Positions 1 to 5,421 of a stretch of 5,694 nucleotides of DNA are shown piece by piece (position 1 is the first letter of the stretch; every line of letters starts with the position of its first letter). This DNA comes from Elusimicrobia bacterium RIFCSPLOWO2_01_FULL_59_12 (GTDB lineage: Bacteria > Elusimicrobiota > Elusimicrobia > 2-01-FULL-59-12), in assembly GCA_001800075.1 (NCBI GenBank), contig MGUR01000042.1:1015-6708 (forward strand), read 5' to 3'. The translations under genes and the position numbers were made by a program. A model generated the notes under the pieces. It had not been told where the DNA came from. It made no database searches and saw only the letters and a list, made by a program, of their open reading frames with translations.

Positions 1-3000
1 CAGATGCCCGTTCCTTTTATAGCGATATGAGCTGGATGCTGGCCCAGCAGATGGCCGCGCCCAACTCCCCGCAGTGGTTCAATACCGGGCTGCACTGGGC
101 GTACGGGATCGAAGGGCCTGCCCAGGGTCATTTCTTTGTCGACCCGAAAACGGGGGACATGCGGCAGTCCGCCAATGCCTACGAACACCCCCAGCCGCAC
201 GCCTGTTTCATCCAATCCGTTTCGGATGATCTGGTCAACAGCGGCGGCATCATGGACCTCTGGGTCCGCGAAGCGCGTATCTTTAAATACGGCTCGGGCA
301 CCGGCTCCAATTTTTCCGACCTGCGCGGGGCGGGCGAACCGCTCTCCGGGGGCGGGAAATCGTCCGGGCTGATGTCCTTCTTGAAGATCGGGGACCGGGC
401 CGCGGGCGCGATCAAATCCGGAGGCACCACCCGGCGGGCCGCCAAAATGGTGACGCTGGATCTGGACCACCCGGACATCGAAGAGTTTATCCAGTGGAAA
501 GCCCGGGAAGAGCAGAAGGTCGCGTCGCTGGTGACCGGCTCCAAACTCTGCCGCAAGCATCTGAACGAAATTTTAAAGGCCTGCCACGGCTGGACCGAAC
601 CCGAGGACAAATTCGATCGCAAGAAAAACACCCGGCTGGCCGCGGCGGTGCGCGCGGCGCAGAATGCCTGCGTCCCGCAGAACTACGTCGAGCGCGTCAT
701 CGAGATGGCCTCGCAGGGCGTGACCTCCGTCCAGTTCCCGGAATTCACAACGGACTGGACCTCGGAAGCCTATATCACGGTCTCCGGGCAGAACTCCAAC
801 AATTCGGTGCGCGTGCCCAACGCGTTCATGGAGGCGCTTCTCCAAGACGGTGACTGGCCGTTGGTCTGGCGCACGGAAAAAGCGATGGCCGCCCAGGAAG
901 ACCGTGAGGCCAAACCTTGCAAGCTCGTCAAAGCCAAGGATCTTTGGGACCAGATCTGCGACTCCGCCTGGGCCTGCGCCGATCCCGGCCTGCAGTTTGA
1001 CACGATCATCAACGAGTGGCACACCTGCCCGGCGGATGGGCGCATCAACGCATCGAATCCATGCTCCGAATATATGTTTTTGGATGACACCGCCTGCAAC
1101 CTGGCGTCGATCAATTTGATGAAGTTTTTCGATCTGCGCAGCGGCCATTTTGATATCGAAGCCTTTCGCCACGCCTGCCGGCTGTGGACGATTGCCCTGG
1201 AGATCAGCGTGCTGATGGCGCAATTCCCCAGCCGCGCGATCGCGGAGAAATCCTATCTTTATAGGACGCTCGGCTTGGGATACGCCAACCTGGGCGCGCT
1301 CCTGATGGTTCAGGGGATTTCCTACGACTCCGAACGGGGCCGCGCGATCGCCGGGGCGCTGACCGCGATCATGCACATGAAAGCGTACGCCACCTCGGCC
1401 GAGATGGCGTCGCAGGTCGGGCCGTTCCCGGGGTATGAACGCAATAAGGACGCCATGCTCCGGGTCCTGCGCAACCACCGCCGCGCCGCCTACCCGACCC
1501 GCAAGGAAGACTATGAAAACCTCTCCGTCGCGCCGGTCAGCATCAACCCCGCGCACTGCCCTCAAGATTTGCTGATCGCCGCCCGCGAAGACGCCGATGA
1601 GGCGCTCAAACTGGGCGAAGAGTTCGGTTACCGCAACGCGCAGGTCACGGTGATCGCACCCACCGGGACCATCGGTCTGGTGATGGACTGCGACACCACC
1701 GGCATCGAGCCGGACTTCTCGCTGGTCAAATTCAAAAAGCTCGCCGGGGGCGGCTACCTGAAAATCATCAACCAGTCCATCCCGCCGGCGCTGAAGACCC
1801 TAGGCTACACCCCGTCCCAGATCGAGGACATCGTGCGCTACTGCAAGGGCACTGGAAGCCTGGCGGGCTGTCCGCACATCAACCCGGAATCGCTCAAGGG
1901 CAAAGGGTTCACCGAGGACGCGCTGGCGAAAATTGAAAGCGCGCTGCCTTCGGTGTTCGAAATCGGTTTTGCCTTCAATCAGTGGACGCTGGGCGAGGCC
2001 TTCTGCAAGGAGACCCTCGGCCTCAGCGAGCAGCAGCTGGGGGATTGGAATTTCTCCATCCTGAAGCACCTCGGGTTCTCCGCGGAGGAGATCGCCGTGG
2101 CCAACGAGTACGTCTGCGGCACCATGACGCTGGAGGGCGCGCCGCACCTCAAATCCGAGCACCTCCCGGTGTTCGACTGCGCCAATAAGTGCGGTTCCAA
2201 AGGCCAGCGCTTTATCGCGCCGATGGCGCACCTGCGCATGATGGCCGCCGCCCAGCCCTTTATCTCGGGAGCCATTTCCAAGACGATCAACTTCCCGCAT
2301 GAAGCCACCCTGCGAGACATTCATGACGCCTATCTGGAGTCCTGGCGGCTGATGCTCAAAGCGATCGCGCTCTATCGCGACGGTTCCAAGCTCAGCCAGC
2401 CTCTGAATTCTGTTTCGGACTCCGGCGAGCCCCAAGTGACGATCGAAGACCTGCACGAAGGCCCGCTGAAGATCGCGGAACGGATCATCCACCGCTACAT
2501 CGCCCGCCGCCGGCGCCTGCCGGACCGCCGCGCGGGCTACACCCAGAAAGCGAAAATAGGCGGCCACACCATTTACATACGCACCGGGGAATATGAGGAA
2601 GGCAACCTGGGCGAGATTTTCATCGACATGCATAAGGAAGGCGCGGCATTCCGAAGCCTGATGAACTGCTTTTCAATCGCGATTTCCCTGGGACTGCAGC
2701 ACGGCGTGCCGCTGGAAGAATTCGTGGAGGCGTTCGTCTTCACGCGCTTTGAGCCGAACGGCATGGTCGCAGGCAATCCGCGCATCAAGATGACCACCTC
2801 GATCATCGACTACATCTTCCGTGAGCTGGCGATCAGCTACCTGGACCGGCAGGAGCTGGCGCAGGTCACGCCGGAAGACCTGCGGGCCAGCGCCGTCAGC
2901 ATCCCCTCGCACACGCCGGATTATGTGGAAGAAGAAGTCGTCTCTGAACGCGTCGTGGAACAACCGAAGGACATCGCGCCCGTGCCCAGCACGGGAGGGC

Positions 3001-3275
3001 CCCGCTCCTCGCATCTGCAAAATACCGGCGCACCGCCTCAGCCGATGGACATGGCTCCCGGCGTGACGGCGGCGCCGGCGCCATTGCCGGCCGCAGGCGC
3101 CGCGCCGATCGGGTTCGTCACATCCAAACAGGCCTCGCTGGCGGAAAAAGCCCGCCAGGCCAAGCTCAAAGGCTACGAAGGCGACCCCTGCCGGGAATGC
3201 GGCCAGTTCACGATGGTCCGCAACGGCACCTGCCTCAAATGCGACACCTGCGGCACGACGTCAGGATGCTCATGA
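1..3275 (+). CDS. nrdJ: Adenosylcobalamin-dependent (class II) ribonucleotide reductase, 5'-truncated by window edge
   Basis: This cytosolic enzyme reduces ribonucleotides to deoxyribonucleotides with a thiyl radical generated from adenosylcobalamin. The frame is open to base 1, and the residues before the ATG at 27 already match the family, so that ATG is internal; roughly the first 100-150 residues are missing. Numbering from that internal Met, APNSPQWFNTG lies near the start. C60 (HACFIQ) and C357 (DTACNL) are the expected redox pair. NPCSE at 344-348 carries the Asn, radical Cys346 and Glu of the active site. QNSNNSVRV and PTGT (545-548) are family signatures. About 836-945 is a TSCPD domain (LGEIFIDMHKEG). 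A Pro/Ala-rich linker of about 80 residues follows, then a Cys-rich tail (C1055, C1058, C1069, C1072, C1075, C1081) resembling a zinc ribbon or reducing tail. Size and domain order fit the long NrdJ type of about 1200 residues. No frameshift or missing catalytic residue is seen. Confidence 0.97.
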   Translation, partial: DARSFYSDMSWMLAQQMAAPNSPQWFNTGLHWAYGIEGPAQGHFFVDPKTGDMRQSANAYEHPQPHACFIQSVSDDLVNSGGIMDLWVREARIFKYGSGTGSNFSDLRGAGEPLSGGGKSSGLMSFLKIGDRAAGAIKSGGTTRRAAKMVTLDLDHPDIEEFIQWKAREEQKVASLVTGSKLCRKHLNEILKACHGWTEPEDKFDRKKNTRLAAAVRAAQNACVPQNYVERVIEMASQGVTSVQFPEFTTDWTSEAYITVSGQNSNNSVRVPNAFMEALLQDGDWPLVWRTEKAMAAQEDREAKPCKLVKAKDLWDQICDSAWACADPGLQFDTIINEWHTCPADGRINASNPCSEYMFLDDTACNLASINLMKFFDLRSGHFDIEAFRHACRLWTIALEISVLMAQFPSRAIAEKSYLYRTLGLGYANLGALLMVQGISYDSERGRAIAGALTAIMHMKAYATSAEMASQVGPFPGYERNKDAMLRVLRNHRRAAYPTRKEDYENLSVAPVSINPAHCPQDLLIAAREDADEALKLGEEFGYRNAQVTVIAPTGTIGLVMDCDTTGIEPDFSLVKFKKLAGGGYLKIINQSIPPALKTLGYTPSQIEDIVRYCKGTGSLAGCPHINPESLKGKGFTEDALAKIESALPSVFEIGFAFNQWTLGEAFCKETLGLSEQQLGDWNFSILKHLGFSAEEIAVANEYVCGTMTLEGAPHLKSEHLPVFDCANKCGSKGQRFIAPMAHLRMMAAAQPFISGAISKTINFPHEATLRDIHDAYLESWRLMLKAIALYRDGSKLSQPLNSVSDSGEPQVTIEDLHEGPLKIAERIIHRYIARRRRLPDRRAGYTQKAKIGGHTIYIRTGEYEEGNLGEIFIDMHKEGAAFRSLMNCFSIAISLGLQHGVPLEEFVEAFVFTRFEPNGMVAGNPRIKMTTSIIDYIFRELAISYLDRQELAQVTPEDLRASAVSIPSHTPDYVEEEVVSERVVEQPKDIAPVPSTGGPRSSHLQNTGAPPQPMDMAPGVTAAPAPLPAAGAAPIGFVTSKQASLAEKARQAKLKGYEGDPCRECGQFTMVRNGTCLKCDTCGTTSGCS
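3263..3266 (+). promoter_or_regulatory. Ribosome binding site for the PsbP-like gene
   Basis: AGGA lies 5 bases before the ATG at 3272, inside the last codons of nrdJ. It favours 3272 over the in-frame ATG at 3266, which overlaps the motif itself, and over the ATG at 3197. The ATGA overlap with the nrdJ stop suggests translational coupling. Confidence 0.6.
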
Positions 3276-3772
3276 GAAATCCTTTTTATGGAGCCCTGGC
3301 AGCGGCGGCATGTCTGGCGGCTGTGGCCTTTGCGGCGCCGCCCAAAACCGTCGATTGGAAGACCTACGTCGAGCCGGGCGGCGCCTACAAAATCAATTAC
3401 CCTCCCGGCTGGCAGGTCCTCACCAAAGGCCATGCGCTGGTGATCACCAGCCCCGGGGAACCGGAGGTCCGCGGGGTGTTCGGCATCACGCTGCGGGCGG
3501 GCGACGTCTCGATGGACGAAGCGGTGGAGAAAGAATTTGTCGACCCGGATCGATCGCAAGATCTCCAGCAGAGCCCTGCGCGCATCGCCGACACCCCGGC
3601 GATCAAAGTCTGGGGCTCCAAGAAGGGCGACCCCGGCACCCGCATCGTGGAATATTACGTCCAGAGAGGCGAACACCCGTATTACATTCTCTTCCAGGCG
3701 CCGCACGCCGCCATGGTACGCTACAGTCCTCTCTTCAACGCCATGATCGGCAGCATGAAGTTCCTCGACTAA
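3272..3772 (+). CDS. Exported PsbP-like domain protein, function unknown
   Basis: A 166-residue protein. The start at 3272 overlaps the nrdJ stop as ATGA, has an AGGA ribosome site, and gives a clean N-terminal signal: Arg2, then a hydrophobic Ala/Leu/Val run to about residue 22, with a plausible signal peptidase I site after AFA (residues 19-21). Cys14 lacks a good lipobox, so a lipoprotein is less likely. The mature part opens with YKINYPPGWQV, the pattern that starts PsbP/Mog1-fold domains (Tyr, hydrophobic residue, Tyr-Pro-x-Gly-Trp). Later features fit that alpha/beta fold: an acidic helix (MDEAVEKEF), a strand-rich centre (IKVWGSKKG), a YYVQRGEHPYYILF strand pair and a closing F-N-x-M-I-x-S-M-K-F helix and strand. 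Bacterial members are exported proteins of uncertain function; no ligand or catalytic residue is evident. Tight coupling with nrdJ suggests a shared transcript but not necessarily a shared role. Confidence 0.85.
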   Translation: MRNPFYGALAAAACLAAVAFAAPPKTVDWKTYVEPGGAYKINYPPGWQVLTKGHALVITSPGEPEVRGVFGITLRAGDVSMDEAVEKEFVDPDRSQDLQQSPARIADTPAIKVWGSKKGDPGTRIVEYYVQRGEHPYYILFQAPHAAMVRYSPLFNAMIGSMKFLD

Positions 3773-3845
3773 CTCTCCCATGCGCGTGCCTCTCGAGTCG
3801 CGCTACCTGCTTCCCGAATCTTTAAACCAGATCAAACGTTTTTTA

Positions 3846-4040
3846 ATGACGGAGCCGATACTCGGCAGCCTTCTGATCGCGGTTATTTTCGGCTTGACGC
3901 TGGGGCTCCTGCGCCGGATCTTCGGCCGCATCGGCTATGAGATCATCCTGATCGCCATCCTCATTTCCGTGATCGCGCTGGTGCTCAGTGGCGCGGGGTA
4001 CACGCTCTTCACGGTGAAAGGGTTTCGTTTTGGCGGCTAA
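3846..4040 (+). CDS. Small two-helix inner-membrane protein, unknown function
   Basis: A 64-residue protein from the ATG at 3846. Two hydrophobic segments are clear: about residues 5-22 (ILGSLLIAVIFGLTLGLL), then a basic loop RRIFGRIG, then about 34-53 (IILIAILISVIALVLSGAG). The basic loop between the helices suggests that both termini face the periplasm. The reading frame continues upstream to an ATG at 3780 (86 residues, extra N-terminal part MRVPLESRYLLPE onward). Neither start has a recognisable Shine-Dalgarno sequence. I prefer 3846 because it places the first helix at the N terminus, but the choice is uncertain. It starts 73 bases after the preceding stop, and its end overlaps the next gene by 11 bases. 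No family is recognised. Its hydrophobic pattern and overlap with a gene that has its own ribosome site support a real gene. Confidence 0.62.
   Translation: MTEPILGSLLIAVIFGLTLGLLRRIFGRIGYEIILIAILISVIALVLSGAGYTLFTVKGFRFGG
4016..4022 (+). promoter_or_regulatory. Ribosome binding site supporting a TTG start at 4030
   Basis: GAAAGGG ends 7 bases before TTG at 4030, inside the final codons of the small membrane protein gene. It is the main reason for placing the next gene's start at a TTG codon rather than at the ATG at 4072, which has no such motif before it. Confidence 0.55.
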
Positions 4041-4542
4041 TCGCGCGGGGACGGTTTTTCGATGGGTCTTGATGGTCGCCGTGATCGGGGCGTATTCCGA
4101 CAGGGTCGTCACGGGAGAGAACGCGGCGGGATACACGATCGAGCTCTGGCAGGATGAGGCCCAGGCCTTCGGTTTCTTCAGGGGGGCCGCCGGGTTGGCG
4201 GAAGACACCCCCACGGGACTTCTGGAGAATGTCCGCTATGACGCGAAGGACAAGACCCTTTCCTTTAAGGCGAAACTCTCCATGGGTCTGGCGACGATCG
4301 ACGGTCAGAACTGGGTCCCCACGCGGGATATCTACCAATTCGAAGGCACGCTGTATCCCGATCAAATCACCGGACATTTAATCCACCTCAACGCGCTGGA
4401 ACCGAAACAGCCGGCCCGGCACCAGAAGGTGACGATGTACCGTTTGAAGGACGAAGCCGCGGCGATGGCGCGCCCCGCCACGTACAAGGAGTGGTTGGAG
4501 ATGGCGGACCGCGTGCTTCAAGCCCGCGGTCCGAAGTGGTGA
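4030..4542 (+). CDS. Exported or membrane-anchored hypothetical protein (TTG start)
   Basis: A 170-residue protein of no family I recognise. The TTG start has a good GAAAGGG site and gives an N terminus with Arg5 and Arg11 followed by a hydrophobic core (about 12-22, WVLMVAVIGAY), as in a Sec signal or signal anchor. Starting at the in-frame ATG at 4072 would remove the basic region and cut into that core. The rest looks soluble and strand-rich: YTIELWQDEAQAFGFF, then LSFKAKLSMGLATIDGQNW, then YQFEGTLYPDQITGHLIHL, with short alternating strands and no cysteine in the mature part. The tail (about 145-170) is probably helical (YKEWLEMADRVLQAR). The strand-turn-strand pattern could suit a small beta-barrel or sandwich binding protein, but this is only an impression. 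The 11-base overlap with the upstream gene places it last in the nrdJ-led block; a stem-loop and a MITE follow. Confidence 0.78.
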   Translation: MAANRAGTVFRWVLMVAVIGAYSDRVVTGENAAGYTIELWQDEAQAFGFFRGAAGLAEDTPTGLLENVRYDAKDKTLSFKAKLSMGLATIDGQNWVPTRDIYQFEGTLYPDQITGHLIHLNALEPKQPARHQKVTMYRLKDEAAAMARPATYKEWLEMADRVLQARGPKW

Positions 4543-4559
4543 GACGCACGGCATGAGGC

Positions 4560-4610
4560 GTAAATTGTGAATAGGACGTAGGGGTGCGGCTCCCACTATT
4601 TACTATTTAC
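4560..4610. repeat. AT-rich imperfect inverted repeat (15-bp arms, 21-base loop)
   Basis: GTAAATTGTGAATAG (4560-4574) pairs with CTATTTACTATTTAC (4596-4610): 13 of 15 positions match, and one of the two mismatches can form a G-T wobble. The right arm contains two tandem copies of ACTATTT (4595-4608). The stem-loop starts 17 bases after the stop at 4542, so it could help end or protect the upstream mRNA, but no run of T follows and the stem is AT-rich, so it is not a standard terminator. The right arm overlaps the left copy of the MITE target duplication, so this repeat was there before the insertion. Confidence 0.5.
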
Positions 4611-4613
4611 GAC
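4605..4613. repeat. Target-site duplication, left copy (ATTTACGAC)
   Basis: This 9-base sequence directly abuts the left terminal inverted repeat and is repeated exactly, in the same orientation, at 4825-4833, directly abutting the right one. The next bases outward differ (T at 4604, G at 4824; C at 4614, G at 4834), which limits the duplication to 9 bp. Confidence 0.8.
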
Positions 4614-4631
4614 CAGTCGTGTCCGGGGAAA
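4614..4631 (+). repeat. MITE terminal inverted repeat, left
   Basis: CAGTCGTGTCCGGGGAAA is the reverse complement of the right end except at its fifth base (C here, G in the other copy). Similarity stops immediately inside this block. Confidence 0.8.
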
Positions 4632-4643
4632 CTTTTGTAATTC

Positions 4644-4670
4644 CCCTCTCCCGCGGCACCTGGGAGAGGG
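4644..4670. repeat. GC-rich hairpin 1 within the MITE
   Basis: CCCTCTCCC (4644-4652) pairs perfectly with GGGAGAGGG (4662-4670) around a 9-base loop. The following bases, GGAGGGTGAGGGC, continue the purine-rich REP-like pattern. No T run follows on either strand, so a Rho-independent terminator is not supported. Confidence 0.7.
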
Positions 4671-4722
4671 TGGAGGGTGAGGGCAAAAGCCGTTTTACGT
4701 CGAAGCCGTGCCCTCATCCCGC

Positions 4723-4751
4723 CCTTCTCCCATCCTGCGGACGGGAGAAGG
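4723..4751. repeat. GC-rich hairpin 2 within the MITE
   Basis: CCTTCTCCC (4723-4731) pairs perfectly with GGGAGAAGG (4743-4751) around an 11-base loop. The sequence before it (GTGCCCTCATCCC, 4708-4720) is roughly complementary to the GGTGAGGGCA stretch after hairpin 1, so both hairpins could fold as one larger cruciform-like structure. Confidence 0.7.
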
Positions 4752-4806
4752 AGTGAACTTCAGGACATGAAGCTCTTTCTCGCAAATTCTTCGGCGAAAG
4801 GATGAT

Positions 4807-4824
4807 TTTCCCCGGACACCACTG
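4807..4824 (-). repeat. MITE terminal inverted repeat, right
   Basis: TTTCCCCGGACACCACTG, read on the opposite strand, matches the left end at 17 of 18 positions. It is followed without a gap by the second copy of the 9-bp target duplication. Confidence 0.8.
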
Positions 4825-4833
4825 ATTTACGAC
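4825..4833. repeat. Target-site duplication, right copy (ATTTACGAC)
   Basis: An exact copy of 4605-4613. Only 7 bases separate it from the stop codon of msrB at 4841-4843, so the insertion landed just past the end of that gene. Confidence 0.8.
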
Positions 4834-4840
4834 GTATGCA

Positions 4841-5359
4841 TTATTTCTTTTCGAACCTGAGGGACGCGGAGTTGATGCAGTAGCGCAGACCGGTGGGTTT
4901 GGGACCGTCCTCAAAGATATGCCCCAAGTGGGCGCCGCAGCGCGGGCAGACCGCTTCCATCCTTTTCATGCCGTAACTGGAGTCCGCTTCGGTCTTCACG
5001 TTTTCCTGCTTGACCGGCGCCCAGAAGCTGGGCCACCCGGTGCCGGAATCGAATTGGGTGTCTGAGCTAAAGAGCTCCAAGCCGCATGCCACGCAGCGAT
5101 ACATGCCTTTTTCGTGATTATTCCAATAGCGCCCCGTGAACGCCGCTTCGGTGCCCTTCTTGCGGGTCACTTCATATTCCTGCGGCGATAACTGCTTCTT
5201 CCATTCGTCGTCCGTTTTATTGACCTGGGAGGCCATACGATTTTTCCCTTCCTTTGAATCACATGACAGCGCCGCGGGGCTGACAGGCTCTCCGCTCAGC
5301 AATCCGCCTGCCAAAACGCAGCCGCTTATTATCCCGATGATAGCTCGACTGTGTTTCAT
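4841..5359 (-). CDS. msrB: Peptide-methionine (R)-S-oxide reductase, exported form
   Basis: MsrB reduces methionine-R-sulfoxide in proteins back to methionine. The 172-residue product has all the main motifs: zinc-binding CVAC (C89, C92) and CPRC (C138, C141), SGTGWPSFW at 105-113, GHIFEDGP at 146-153, and RYCINSASLRF with catalytic C161 near the C terminus. Residues 1-32 form an export signal: Lys2 and Arg5, then a hydrophobic stretch to about 21. IISGC at 10-14 is an acceptable lipobox, so a lipoprotein is possible; otherwise signal peptidase I would cleave further on. The ATG at 5359 has AAGGAG 5 bases upstream. A second in-frame ATG at 5236 (Met42), also with a good ribosome site, would give a 131-residue cytosolic MsrB of usual length. 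Thr107 stands where many MsrBs have the resolving Cys (SGCGWPSF). Transcription converges with the nrdJ block; the gene upstream is divergent. Confidence 0.96.
   Translation of the reverse strand: MKHSRAIIGIISGCVLAGGLLSGEPVSPAALSCDSKEGKNRMASQVNKTDDEWKKQLSPQEYEVTRKKGTEAAFTGRYWNNHEKGMYRCVACGLELFSSDTQFDSGTGWPSFWAPVKQENVKTEADSSYGMKRMEAVCPRCGAHLGHIFEDGPKPTGLRYCINSASLRFEKK
5246..5256 (-). promoter_or_regulatory. Internal ribosome binding site within msrB, before Met42
   Basis: On the minus strand CAAAGGAAGGG ends 9 bases before an ATG at 5236-5234. It would start translation just after the signal peptide and give a cytosolic MsrB. The match may be by chance, as the stretch also encodes SKEGKN-type residues. 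Confidence 0.4.
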
Positions 5360-5364
5360 CCTGT

Positions 5365-5370
5365 CTCCTT
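5365..5370 (-). promoter_or_regulatory. Ribosome binding site of msrB
   Basis: On the minus strand AAGGAG lies 5 bases before the ATG at 5359. It is the strongest Shine-Dalgarno match in the window and decides for the long, exported form as the primary start. Confidence 0.75.
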
Positions 5371-5421
5371 AACCCGGATGACAGCTGAAAAGTTCCCGCC
5401 CATGTTGTATCCTCATGACCT

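Larger units (their letters stand above)
4614..4824. mobile_element. MITE-like non-autonomous transposable element, 211 bp
   Basis: The element is bounded by 18-bp terminal inverted repeats (4614-4631 and 4807-4824, 17/18 matching) and flanked by a perfect 9-bp direct repeat, the usual trace of transposition. It is too short to encode a transposase, and no convincing reading frame lies inside, so mobilisation would need a transposase supplied in trans. The interior has two hairpins with perfect 9-bp GC-rich stems (4644-4670 and 4723-4751) whose arms also partly pair with each other, as in REP-like doublets. About 55 bases between the second hairpin and the right end show no coding or strong structural signal. 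A 9-bp duplication occurs in families such as IS4, IS1 and IS256, but I cannot assign the parent from the ends alone. It sits between convergent genes and breaks neither. Confidence 0.8.

Noticed and set aside
27..29. ATG at 27 as the start of nrdJ
   Set aside because: The frame is open to base 1, and the codons before it (DARSFYSD) continue the conserved family sequence, so the gene starts outside the window.
573..1565. 330-residue open frame on the minus strand
   Set aside because: It lies entirely opposite strongly conserved nrdJ, has an Arg/Gly/Val-rich low-quality composition and matches no family; long antisense frames are common in GC-rich genes.
1800..2633. 277-residue open frame on the minus strand
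   Set aside because: Also opposite conserved nrdJ sequence, with no recognisable domain or supporting ribosome site.
3773..3845. Terminator ending in the T run at 3839-3844
   Set aside because: Only a weak 5-bp GCGCG/CGCGC pairing lies well upstream; no stable hairpin abuts the T run.
4644..4751. Rho-independent terminators for the converging genes
   Set aside because: The hairpins are strong, but neither is followed by a T run on either strand.
4714..4914. 66-residue minus-strand frame across the MITE and the end of msrB
   Set aside because: It overlaps the msrB 3' end in another frame and runs through the terminal repeat and hairpin 2 of the mobile element; it looks like a chance frame, not a transposase remnant.
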